Assembly: GCA_029641185.1 (NCBI GenBank)
Contig: JAPWGK010000025.1
Span: 558,001-622,000 of the forward strand
Source of the DNA: Pseudofabraea citricarpa
Lineage: Eukaryota; Ascomycota; Leotiomycetes; Helotiales; Dermateaceae
Direction of reading: 5' to 3'
DNA: 64,000 nucleotides
A model generated the notes under the pieces. It made no database searches and was not told the DNA's origin. It worked only from the letters and a program-made list of their open reading frames with translations. Position numbers and translations under genes: made by a program. Shown here in pieces: positions 36,701 through 49,559 of the stretch. Positions within the stretch are counted from its first letter, which is position 1. Each line of letters begins with the position of its first letter.

Positions 36701-37236
36701 TTATATATAATAATATAGTAATTATTATATATATATAGCCGTAATATTATATATATACGTAGTTATAATATTATAAAGATATTATATTAATTTATATATA
36801 TATAATATTATATATTATTTATTAGTATATATATTATTATATATATATTATTACTTATACTAATACTAAAAGATATAAAAGCTATCTATCTTATTATAAT
36901 ACGAATATTATATAATTACTATAAACTCCTTACTAGGTATATTATTCTTATATAACTCTAAATAAATATATAATATTATATAATATAATACCTTAATATA
37001 AAATAATACCTAGTAAACTATTATATATAATAATATCGTCCTAAAAAATACTACTACTAGTACTAAAAAATCCTCTATAATATATTTATAATTATATTAT
37101 ACTTATAATTATACTTATAATTATAATTATATATATAAGTTATATAAAAAAGTCTTAGTTTATATTATTATCTAAGTTCTTATTAGGGTTAATAATAACC
37201 TTAGTACTCTTGTTTTTTAATATAAGTATATCTCTT

Positions 37237-37433
37237 TGTTACGTAGTAAAAGTAGAGATAATTTAAGTAATTAAGAAAATATAAAAAGTATAATTTATAT
37301 TATCTAATTAGAAGAAACAAGAGACTATAAGAAAAAGCGTATTTATATAAGAATAATACTTATTATCGAGTAGATTATCTTAGTTATCCTAATCCCTTAT
37401 ATAATAAATTATCTAATCCTAGATTTTATAATA
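37237..37433. repeat. Left LTR of element D (197 bp)
   Basis: Starts TGTTACGTAGTAAAAG and ends TTTTATAATA. Same length as 44995-45191, with scattered C/T and G/A differences. Confidence 0.88.
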
Positions 37434-38198
37434 TACCTTATAATTTATTACGCTTAGTACGCGTATTACTTTCTAGGAGCGTAAAATTAGCGCGTTATCC
37501 TTAAATAAGCAAATAATATAAGCTAGGTAATTATATTATATACGATTATTTACTAATCGAATTATTAGATTAAGTTTACGAATTAAAGATTTTCTTATAT
37601 TATCTTTAGTTCTCTTAATTCGGCTAATACTAGGAGTAACTTAATTATTATTTTATAGATTAAGAATCTTACCTATAAAATCCTCGCTTTATAACTTCTT
37701 TCTTCTTCTTTCTTATAACCTTAATTTTAACTATAACTATAATATTATTAAGCTTAAGTATTCCTTTTATTTTTATTTTTATTTTTCTTATTATTCGCTT
37801 TTTTTAATAAGTAAATTAAAAATATCTTATATTACTTATAAGATAAAGATAAAAAACCTATTAAAAGCGTATAAAATAAAAAAGACTTTTATAAGATTTA
37901 TTCTTTTTCTTTTTCTTTCCTTAATATATAAATAATCTTTTATACTTTATATTAGTTACTTATTACTTTATAAGTTATAGATATTTATAATTTTCCTTAA
38001 GCTAGAGATATATCTACTAATAAGCTTATATAACCTACTATAATACTTCTTACTATTAATACTAAGCTAGCTAATATACCTTTTATTTTTTACGTAACTT
38101 ATTCTTTTACGCTTTTTTCTCTTATTCGACTTACTTCTAATAACGTTCTTACTCTAGTATAATATTCTAGGGATTTTAACTAACTTAAGATAACTTTT

Positions 38199-38740
38199 AT
38201 TAGTTTATAATTAATAACTTTTATCTTAAGTATACGCTTATTATATACAAGAAATTCTAGTACGACTTTTTAGCTCTTAAGAATAAGTTTAAGTAGCTTA
38301 CTAATAAGACTAATAACTTTAATTATAAAAAGCTTCTTATTTTAAAGAATTTACTTTTCTCTTATAAGTATTTTTATCTAATACTTATATTATTACTAAT
38401 TATTATCTAGTTATTTTATATAATAAGTGCGATTATATAAACTAGCTTATATTTACTCGTACTTATAAGATTAGTTTATAATTAGTAACCCTTATCTTAA
38501 GTATACGCTTATTATATACGAGAAATTCTAATATAACTCTTTAGCTCTTAAGAATAGGTTTAAGTAGCTTACTAATAAGACTAATAACTTTAATTATAAG
38601 AAGCTTCTTACTTTAAAGAATCTACTTTTCTCTTATAAGTATCTTTATCTAATACTTATACTATTATTAACTATTATTTAGCTACTTTATATAATAAATA
38701 CGATCGTATAAACTAGCTTATATTTACTCGTACTTATAAA
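38199..38740. repeat. 271-bp tandem duplication inside element D
   Basis: Two adjacent copies (38199-38469 and 38470-38740) start with ATTAGTTTATAATTA and stay aligned to TTACTCGTACTTATAA. They differ mainly by C/T and G/A changes, so the duplication predates at least part of the RIP mutation or was itself a RIP target. Confidence 0.85.
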
Positions 38741-41700
38741 AGCGATATTCCTAAGCTTCTTAAGAGTCTAGATAATATTATTCTTTTTAATTAGATAGTT
38801 TATCTAATAATAATAAAAATAATAGTAATACTTTTAATTAATATATTATTAAATATAAATATTACTTTTATAAGTATTATATTTATTAAGAGAAGATCCT
38901 AATTAACCTTCTAGATACTAGAAGCTTAATATTAAGAAGCTTAATATAAAATCTCTTAGGAAGACCTTCTAGGTTCCTAAGAATAAGTACTTAATTTCTT
39001 ATCTTAGTTACTTAAAGAATATCTTAAGTAATAAAAGTAATAGTTAATATTTTAAGATTATTAGTAAAAGTAAGTATTACTTATTATACTTATCTAAATA
39101 CGTTTATATTCTAATTCCTAATCTAGTTCTACCTTTTACTAAGTATTTTATTATTACTTTTTAAGAAAAAGCTTTTTTTTCTTCTAAGATATATTTTTAT
39201 ATTTCTCTAAGTAAGAATTTTACTAATTTATTATTCTTAGGATCTAGAGAAATATTACTTAGTTATTTATTAGGCTTTAGAACTAGATATTAACTATAAT
39301 AAGTTAGAATAAGTTAGGAGAATTTATAATTATAAGTATAACTCTAGGTTTATTAGTCCTAGTAAGTAAGATAAGAAGAAGGTTCGTCTTATAAAAATAA
39401 CTAGTAATATAATTAATATTTTACTTAGTTAAAAGCTTAGTTTATCTTTATTTAGTTATTTATATAAGTATAAGCTTAATAACTTATAGGTATTACTTAG
39501 GAATACTTCTTATTATAGCTTTAATAATTATTATTATACTTTAAAGCGTTTTACTTAAATAAAAGAAATTTATAAATAAAAATATAAATAAAAGTAAAAA
39601 CTCTTTCGCTTTTTAAAACTACTTTTCTATCTTATTATAAGTATCTTATATATTAAGTAAAACTTGAAAATATTTAAACTTATATTAAGAGAGATTTTTT
39701 ATAAAATTATTAGCTAGTATATTATTTATAAGAATATAAGATACTTCGAAAGTATTTTTATTACGCTTTTAGTATAATTATATATTCTAAATATTTATAT
39801 ATCTTAGCTTAGTTACGATTCTTATATTTTCTCTAATAATTAGATAAATTATTTATTAGTTATTATAAAAGATTATTTATAACTCCCTAATCTTTAGACT
39901 TAATTCTTTAAAAAGCCTCTAAAAAGCTATAATTTCTTTTATTATAAACTTAATACCCTAAAGTTTAGCTTTTATAGTTAATATAAATACGTTTAATTAA
40001 TATATTATTCTCTAAGTAATTAGATTACTAAATAAAAAGATTATATAATTATACGAAAAATATTACGTTTTTATATTATTTATAAAAGATATATCTAATA
40101 CGATTAATATCTAGATTTTACTAAGCTTATAACTAAATTATATTACTAGAAAGCGTATTCTAAAAGATACTTAATTATCTAATTTATAGCTATAAGATAT
40201 TTCACGCTTAAATTAGTTAAGAAATAAGAGAGCTAGAAAGCTATAAAAGCTATATTTAATTTAATTATAATTATAGTATATAATACTAAGCTTATCTTTT
40301 CTTAATATTTCTTAACTTAAGCTTTAGAAGTTTATCTTATATTTTTTATAAATTCTATTATTAGTAGTAAAATACTTAGGTATTTCCTATCTACTAAATT
40401 AAATCTAATAATAACTTTTTTAATATATATATTATAAACTAATTATATCTTTTTCTAAGCTCGATTTCTAATAATATATATCCCTAGGAATTATTTTACG
40501 TTCCTAAGATTTTTAAGCTTATATATTTTATTAAGTTTATAAATAATTTCTTAGGCTTTAATTTTATTATTCTTATAATATAATACTTATATATTATTAA
40601 TATAAAATATAATTAAGACTTTAGATCCTAAGCTTATATAAATATATAAGTCTTTTTTATATATAATTAGATTTAGTTTCTTTAAAATAACTAAGAATTT
40701 ATAAAATTATAAAATAAGAGAATCTCTTAAGTTATATAATACTCGATCGATCTTTATATATATTCCTAGTATTTTAAATCTATTAGATAATAAGTAAGTA
40801 ACTAAGATTTTACTTTCTCTTCTTAAGATATTAATAAATATATTAATTATATTAAATTATTTAGACTTAAGGTTAAAGTATATTATAATTATTATTATTA
40901 CTTAAAATAATTATAATATAGAGAGTAATTATATAAGTTAATATAATCGATTTATTATCCTATAAATTACCTTAAATTATAATTTATAATTAATATTAGG
41001 TTATTATTCTAGATAAGTCTAGTTTATATATAAATACTTATTTTAGAGAGATTAATTTAGTCTTTATTTCTAAGATTCTAATTACTTATTAGTAGTTTTT
41101 ATTTTTTAGGTTTTAGAGCTTTAGTCTTATATTATCTCTAAAATAAGTACTAAGTAAATAATTTATTAGATCTTTCTAATATTTTAGTATTTTTAGTATA
41201 TTATTTTAATAAACGCTTAGGAGTTTATTTAAGAGACCGCTTATTTATATATCTACTTTTAAGACTTTTATTTATAATATTATAATAATTATTATATATA
41301 TTATTTTAAAATAATCTTTATCTTATCCTATTAACTAATTAAGCTAATAAATATAATAGAAGTTATTAAGTATATTAATATATTAATATTTAGCTCGACT
41401 TATTATTTCTTAGAGTTATTTATCTCTTATTTTTATAAAAGAATATATTATACTTTTTTCGTTTTCTTTAGAATTCTTATAATCTTTATCTTAGAATCTT
41501 TTATTAGATTATATTACTAGACTAAATTTCTTACGCTTATACTTACGCTTTAGTTCTAAAAGCTAAGCTAAGGCTTTTCTTCTAGATTCTCCCTAAGAAA
41601 GCTCTTATTAATATATTACTTAGTTATATAATCTCTTTTATTATATAATTACCTAAAATATTATTTTTCTTAGTAATAAATTACTTAAATTAACTCTTAT

Positions 41701-44700
41701 TATTTTATTATTATTCTTACTTCTTAAAACTAATATACTTTTAGGTTTAGAAGTATTATTAGGGGATAAGAGTCCTAAAAGTCGATTAAGTAAATTATTT
41801 TTCTATTATTTTATAATTACTAAAAATACTAATATAACTTCTTATATTAGCTTTTTAGCTTTTACTTAAGACTCGATCTCTTAAGGGGCTAGGATATTAT
41901 CCCCTAGATTAATAAGAATATTATTACTTCTTTTAATAAGCTTTTTATTTCGCTCGACTATAAAGCTTATATCTTTTTATCTAATTAGATTACTAAGTAT
42001 TAATCTAGTATCCTAAATCTTAGGTTCTCTAATTTTAATTATATTTACTATTATTCTAGTAATCGTAAGTAATTAGTCTTCCTCTTATTCTTTATTTAGG
42101 TTATACCTAATACTTTTATCGAATCTAATATTTCTAGTAATAATAACTTTATTAAATATAAGAACTTATATTTTATAAATATTAGATATAATATATCTTA
42201 TTAAATATCTAATATAAGCTTATAATCTAATTTTAAAAGCTTTTACTAAGCTCCTAGCTTCTTATTCTTTAATTAATAGGTATATCTAATAATCGTATAC
42301 GTAAATCTTATCTTAATTCGAGTTAAAGATCTATTATTAAGTTAGCGATTTACTTAAGATTATATTATCAAAAATATAAGTAAAACTAAGAGTTAAGTAT
42401 CTTATTTAAGGTTTTTATATTATTAGCTTAGAGTAAGCTAATATTATATAAGAAGATTCTTATAAGTATAATTTCTAGTTATAAGCTTACTAGAAGATTT
42501 ATACTCTCTTTTATCTTTATAAATCTTATAATTATTTCTTATCTAGCTCGCTTTATTTTATTATTTATCTTATATATATATATTAAAGAAAACTTAAGGT
42601 TAATACTTATTTCTTTTATCTAGTACTAGTAATAAGTAATACCTTTAATTATAATTATAAACGTATTATTATTTTACTTAATTTTATAGATTAAAAGCTT
42701 ATATTAAGTTCTTATCTAACTCTTAAAGCTCTTAAGAAAGTAATATATCTTCTTATAAGTCTTTTATCTTAGTATAAAGCTAAAGAGCTTCTTATTATAT
42801 TTATTTTTAATTATAAGTAGCTAAGAGGATTTATTATATTTATATTTAAAATCGAATAAGTCCTAACTAATTCTCTAGAAAAATTAAGATAATCTTCTCT
42901 CTAGTAGCTACTTTAATATTCTTTAGCTAATATAAGCTATAAAATAATACTTATATTTCGCTTTTTTATCTCGCTTATTTTTATATTATAAACTAATCTA
43001 ATAAGTATACTTAGAGCTACTAGGCTAAGATATCTTACTTTATTATACTAAAATTATTTAGAATCTAATCTTAGATATAAAAACCTCTCTTAGTTCTTAA
43101 GCTTTAGCTTTATCTTTTATCTAATTATAAGAAATATAAGAATCCTAGTAATACTTAAAGGATATTTATAAGAAGCTTTAAGTAAGAGGAAAATAACTTA
43201 TATTCTAAGAATATAATATTAAATAAAGGTCTTAATTTCTTAATATATATATTCTCTTTCTTACTCTTATATCTTAATAAGCTATTAAACCCTTAGTATT
43301 AGATCTTAACCTTCTTAAGAAAAGTCTCTAATATTATATTAATATTAAACCTCTTAATTACTTTAATATTATAAAATACTAAATCTATTATTTCTTTTTT
43401 ATCTATTTTATCTAATACGTTTTTTATAATCCTAGTATTATAAAATAAGATTAATAAATATAAAATTCTTACGTTTATTATATTATCTAGGTTTATTTTA
43501 ACTAATAAGCTTAGAACTAGAAGTTTCTTATTATTTACTAAGTAAGTAGCTTTATAATTATTAATAAGTATATTATTAGATAATAGGTAGCTTGAAAAGT
43601 TTATAATTATATAGATACTTATATCTAGTTATTAGATTATAAGCTTTAGGTCTAAGATTATTATATTTATAAGCCTTAGGTATTTACTAGTAAAACTTCT
43701 AGAAGATTCTTTCCCTTTTAGGATAAGTTCCTAAAATTTAAGGTCTTCTAATCTTTCTTAGTAAGCTTATTATATACTAAACCCTAGTTCTTATTTTATA
43801 AATAATCTTAGATTACGTAATATTTTTCTTTAGAAAAAGGATTTCTAAGATCTCTTTCTAAGCTTCTTATAAGAGTATACTTAAGAAATAAGTATATTAA
43901 GGGTTTCTAGAAGTATTTCTTATCTCTTTTATCTTAGTAAAGAATATAATTACCCTTACTTTTATTAAGTCGAGCTAATATATTAGTTTCTAGTATTATT
44001 TAATCTTCCCTAAGAGTAATAAAAATTATTATCCTCTTAGTTATAAATTAGACTAAATTTTTATATACTAGAAGTAAAAAACTAATTTCTATATTACTTA
44101 AGTATTTTACCTAGGAGTCTAAGCTTATTTACTCTAATATATTCTATTAATTAGAGTCTTTCTTATTCTAGAGTTATCTTTATAGATATTATTATAAGAA
44201 ACTTTTTAGTTATAAGTAAGCCTTATATCTCTAGTATATTATATATCTAAGCTTATTAAAGTACTCTAAGTTATTTCTAATATTATTATATAAGATTTAT
44301 ATTATCTTTCTTTACTTATTCGAGTATAATATTATACTTCTTAGTAGATAATAATTAGTATATTATTATTAGTAAGTATAAGTTATAACTTTAGTAATCG
44401 AATAATTATTTATAAGCTTAGTCTTCTTTTTCCCTAATTATTATATTAATTAAAGTTAAGATTAAGAGAGAAATTATTTATTTAACCTATTACTTAAGAG
44501 GTATAATATTCGGTTATATTATATAGCTAGCTCGCTTATTTTATAATATAAATTCTTAGTCGAGTATTAAGCTCGTATTATATATTATTATATATAACCT
44601 ATAATATCTTATAATAAGCTAGTTCTAGTTTAGAAAGCTTATTAATTCGTACTTAATCTAAGTATAATTATTAATTAAGTATTATTCTCTTATTAATAAG

Positions 44701-44994
44701 CTTATTAATAGTTAATACTTATATAAGAGGATTAATATTTATACTTTTTACGTTTATAATATCTAGATTTATAAGCTCTTAGATATCTCTTACACGAGCT
44801 TAATAATAAAATTAGAGGAATTAGTCGGGCTATAAGTTACGATCTTTTAAAGAGATCTCCTTAGCTTCCTACTAGTTTATTTTAGAAGTTATAATAATAA
44901 TAATAAATTCTAAACTTAAGAATAATTATTCTCTAGCTCTCTTATAATTTAAACGTAATTTTAGGAAGCTTTAATTATAAGCTAGGCTTATAAC

Positions 44995-45191
44995 TATTAT
45001 ATAATAAAAGTAGAGATAATTTAAGTAATTAAGAAAGTATAGAAAGTATAATTTATATTATCTAATTAAGAGGAGTAAGAGACTATAAGAAAGAGCGTAT
45101 TTATATAAGAATAATACTTATTACTAAGTAGACTATCTTAGTTATCTTAATCCCTTATATAATAAATCACCTAATCCTAGATTTTATAATA
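44995..45191. repeat. Right LTR of element D (197 bp)
   Basis: Starts TATTATATAATAAAAG (TGTTACGTAGTAAAAG after RIP) and ends TTTTATAATA. It is followed by the TSD CTTTT. Confidence 0.88.
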
Positions 45192-45196
45192 CTTTT

Positions 45197-46900
45197 ATTT
45201 TAAAATTATAAATAAAAAGGTCTCTAAATAACTTATATTAATAAAAGCTATTAAATTACCCTAATAAATAGTTTTTATTATACTTTTCTAGATATATATT
45301 TCTAGTTTAATTAAGAATATATATTAATTAATAATAATATATTAGCTAAATATAAGTATTTATTATCTAAGTAAGTTATCTCTAGGATAAAGAAAGAGAA
45401 TTACTTATACTTATATTATAAAAAATTAATACTTAACTCTAATAAATTCTCGAAATTTATAGCTAGATATAAAAGAGAAAAGATATTTGCTAACTAATAT
45501 ATTTAGAACTCTTAATTAAATAATACTCTTAGCTTTATAAATAAAAGATATTTTTCTAGTATAATATAATTTTCCTACTAGTTAATAAACTTATTAATAA
45601 AATCTATAATCTTACTAATAATTTATACCTACTAGTTCTTATAATTATATTTTACTTTCTTCTAGGCTTTATTATATAATTTAGATAATAGATTTAAATA
45701 AGGAAATATCTTCTTAATAAGACTAGCGATTTTTATTTTATCTAGCTTAATATAAAAATAAACTTTATTCTAAGTCTCTAGCTTTATTATTACCTAGGCC
45801 TCTAACTTACTAAAATAATATAATATTATAGCTCTTAAAATTATTAGCTAGCTTATATAATTTATACGTCTATTATTAGAGCGATTATATTTAATATAAT
45901 TATACTTAGTAATACGTTTATTTTCTTAATCTTCTTTTTATTATTTATATTCTACTAATAAATATTACTTATTATTATTATTATTATTATTACTTTATTC
46001 TCTTAAGTTTTCTTCTTATATATTTAAATTCTTTATCTCTAGTATATTCGAAAACGTTTACTAAGTTAATTATATTTAGAGAGGTTTTACTCTTTCTTTC
46101 TACTTTATAATAATAAACTTCTTAATCTAAGATCGTATATATTTTAGATTTATAGGCTTCTTTTACTTTAATATTATATCCTAAGAATATTATTATTAGT
46201 ATAATTATTAGGAATATTATACTTAGATTATAATATATATATTTTTAGTAGTTTTTTATGTTTTAAGGATAATATTCCTTATAACTTCTTATTATCTTTT
46301 ATCTCCTTCTTATTTATTATATTATTCGCCTTATAATTCTTCTTTCTAGAATTACTTATATCTAAAGGATCTATAGATTCCTTTAATAATCCTCTTATAT
46401 ATCTTATAAGCTACGATTTTAGTAATATTAAATTACTTTTATCTTATAATATTAATATTAACTTTCGCTTTAACTCTTATAACCTAAGTATAATACTTAT
46501 ATTACTAAAAGAAAAAGTAATTATATTAGATATATAAAATTATATAAAAAGAATAAAGTTATTTACTTTTAGTAATAGCTAGGTATAATAATCGCTTACT
46601 CTAGCTAGTTAGTATAAGACTTATATTATTAGGGTAATATATAAAATACTTACTAGGTAATAGATAAATAATTTATATAAATTATATTCTTAATAATAAT
46701 ATATAAGATATTACTTATATAACTTAATACTAGTATATATCTAAGGATATTATTTTTATAATAATACTTACTTAGGAAAGAACTTAAAGATACTAAAGTA
46801 TATATTATAATCACGTATTAAGTAAGGCTACTATTATTACGCGAGATCGTATAAGGTCGTATAAGGTTATATAATCTCGTTTACCTTAATATAACTTATC
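45197..46900 (-). other. Coding-like remnant in element E, family not recognised
   Basis: Fully RIP-mutated. On the minus strand between about 45.8 and 45.3 kb a frame reads KLYNKA, then YNYKN, IISKIIDFINKFIN and LLYLAINFENLLEL, interrupted mainly by TAG/TAA. This may be the remains of an element E gene, possibly its transposase, but no family motif was identified and the frame density alone does not prove coding. Confidence 0.35.
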
Positions 46901-47016
46901 TTCCTCTTTTAATCTCTTTTTATATTTTTATACTTTTATATCTTTATACTTTTATACCCTAATATATTAATTATTATTATAATCCTTAGATTATTATATA
47001 CTAGTATTCTTTAGTA

Positions 47017-47510
47017 CTTAAGATATATCCTAGGGATATTATTATTACTAGTAAAAGTATTTACGCTTTTATAGTTATATTAGCTAATATATTACTCGCG
47101 CGTAAATTAATCTTATTAACCCTTTTACGCCTAAGATATATCCTAAGTATAATATTACTAGGTAAGTATATTTACGCTCTTATAATTATACTAGCTAATA
47201 TATTACTAGCGTAAATCGATTCTATTAACTCTTTTATACCTTAGTTATATATTAGGGACTTACTTCGTATATATTATTATATATTACCTTATTAACTCTT
47301 TTACGTCTAAGGTATATACTACGTATATTATTACTAGTAAGTATATTTACGCCCTTATAGTTATATTAGCTAATATATTATATTACGCAGATTATTATAT
47401 ATTATATTATATAATATTAACCTTTTCGTACCTAGGGTATACCCTAGTAATATTATTCCTAGTAAGTATATTTATACCCTTATATATATATCTTTATTAG
47501 CTAATATTTA
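47017..47510. repeat. Degenerate ~110-125-bp tandem repeats in element E
   Basis: Five degenerate units start near 47017, 47130, 47239, 47305 and 47431. Each has a TAAGRTATAYCCTA-like head, most have the core ACTAGTAAGTATATTTACGC and TTATATTAGCTAATATATTA, and they end near TATTAACYCTTTTACG. The third unit is shortened to about 67 bp. This looks like an internal satellite of element E. Confidence 0.7.
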
Positions 47511-48340
47511 TCTTTAGATTATAGCTTTTAATACTAGATAATAAGTAGCTAAAAGAAAATAAGTATTAGAGGCGCGATTTCTTAAAGATATTATTATCTC
47601 TTTATAAGATAATATTAATAATAATAATAATCTTATTAGACTTATTTCTTATAATACTTATAATAATCTTATTATATTAGCTTAATATCTTAGATTAAAA
47701 AACCTAGTAATACTTAAGATATAAATAAATTCTAAAGTATTTATACTAATATATAATAAGTTATATAACACGTATATACGTAAATATTATATTACTTAAC
47801 TAGGACTTTTTAGCCTAAAATTAGTTATTATCTAAAAGGCTCTTAAGATAAGTAAAATATTTAGTAAGAGTAAATACTTATAATATAACCCTAATAAGTC
47901 GGAATAAGAAGAAGTTAATTATTATACGTATTACTTAATATTATTTTAATAGATTAATATATAACAATTAATCGGCGTATTTTAGAAGAAGCGAATATTA
48001 TTATTAGAAGTAGACGACCGTTTATTTAATATTATTACTAGAAAGAATAATAATTATATTAAGTCTCTTAAGAGGGCTACTAAGACTAATAATATTCTTA
48101 TAATTATTATAATAAATTCTCTAAAAGGATTATTAGTATTATCTAGTAAATCTTTTTAGTAAATATTAGATAAGCTAAATAAGACTAATTAAGTAAAGAA
48201 TTTAGCCTTAAGTTTAATTAGATTATTCTTAGGTTTATAATACGTTTAAGGTAAAAGCTACTTAGGATAAATACTAGGAATATTATTCCTAGGATATAAT
48301 ATATTACTCTTAAAAGCGTAAATATCTAGATAGATAATAT

Positions 48341-48669
48341 CTATAAAGCTAGGTTTATTTATAAAGCTAGGTTTATTAATAAAGCTAACGTTTTTATCTA
48401 TAAAGCTAGCTTTTTTATTTATAAAGCTAGCTTTTTTATTTATAAAGCTAGCTTTTTTATTTATAAAGCTAGCTTCTTTATTTATAAAGCTAATATTTTT
48501 ATTAATAAAGCTAGCTTTTTTATTTATAAAGCTAGCTTCTTTATTTATAAAGCTAATATCTTTATCTATAAAGCTAAGTTTATTAATAAAGCTAACGTCT
48601 TTATTAATAAAGCTAACCTTATTATTAATAAAGCTAACTTTTTTATTAATAGAGCTAGGTTTATTAATA
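48341..48669. repeat. 18-21-bp minisatellite in element E (about 16 units)
   Basis: Sixteen units of the type ATAAAGCTAGCTTTTTTATTT or the shorter ATAAAGCTAGGTTTATTT. Many contain the palindrome AAAGCTAGCTTT. It lies about 0.9 kb upstream of the SNF2-like remains. Confidence 0.9.
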
Positions 48670-49559
48670 ATACTCTAAAAACAAAAGGTAACTAATAAAA
48701 ATAACCTTTTATTAAAGAAATAATTAATTAAAAAGTTATTTTTATTCTTTATTATAATAGAAAAGGCTTAATATAATTAAATAAATAATAGTTAAACGAA
48801 TAATATTTAGATAAATAATAACTAGGGAGATAATATATTTACTAATAATCCTATAATATTATATACTTTTTTATTATTAGTACTTATACTTAATCGCTCG
48901 CGTAGCTTACCTAGTAATAATATACCTAGATATCTTTTATTATATCTTATAAGTCTATTAAGGTCGGTTTTTTTATTATTAGTTAAAGATAATAACTTAA
49001 CTATAAAATAAGATAATATAAAGATTAAGATAATAGATAATAATTAATTATCTAATAATAATTAATATAATAGTTAAGAATCTTTCGAACGTAATAGTCT
49101 TATAAACTAAGAGTTACTAAAGGAAGCTAAAGATTTATAAGATTCTTTTAATTTAGATATAACTATTAACTAGTATAATATTATTTATATTATCTTATAA
49201 TATTATACTAAATTATTAGATCTTTATAGACTTTATTATAAACCTTAGATCTCTAATAAAAATAATACTTAAGAGATTTATAATTAAGAGTAATTATAAT
49301 AAGCTAAGGAGGTTAATAGTTTAGATACGAATAATTATATATATAAGTTAAATCTAGATTTTACCTTAGAAAAAAAGCTACTTAAGATATAAAATATTAA
49401 GAAGTTACTTAATAATCTAGATTATTAGTTATATAATTATACTAAGGTATATTAGGATCTAGGTATCTCTAACCTTAATCGACCTTAATTAGAAGATATA
49501 CCTCTTACTCTTATATTAACTCTTTTATAAGTTTATAGTATATATAAAATCCTTAAGAT

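Larger units (their letters stand above)
37237..45191. mobile_element. Element D: 7,955-bp LTR retrotransposon inserted in element E
   Basis: Two 197-bp LTRs (37237-37433 and 44995-45191) bound the element and are flanked by CTCTT (37232-37236) and CTTTT (45192-45196), a 5-bp TSD with one RIP-type change. LTR ends are TGTTA...TAACA before erosion. The inside is fully RIP-mutated. Superfamily is not settled: a stretch around 40.45-40.65 kb on the plus strand faintly resembles the Copia integrase C-terminus, but no RT box was identified with confidence, and orientation is therefore uncertain. It contains a 271-bp tandem duplication at 38199-38740. A fragment of its LTR also occurs at 21671-21713. 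Confidence 0.85.

Noticed and set aside
48341..48669. CRISPR array
   Set aside because: Units are 18-21 bp direct tandem repeats without spacers, in a fungal genome.
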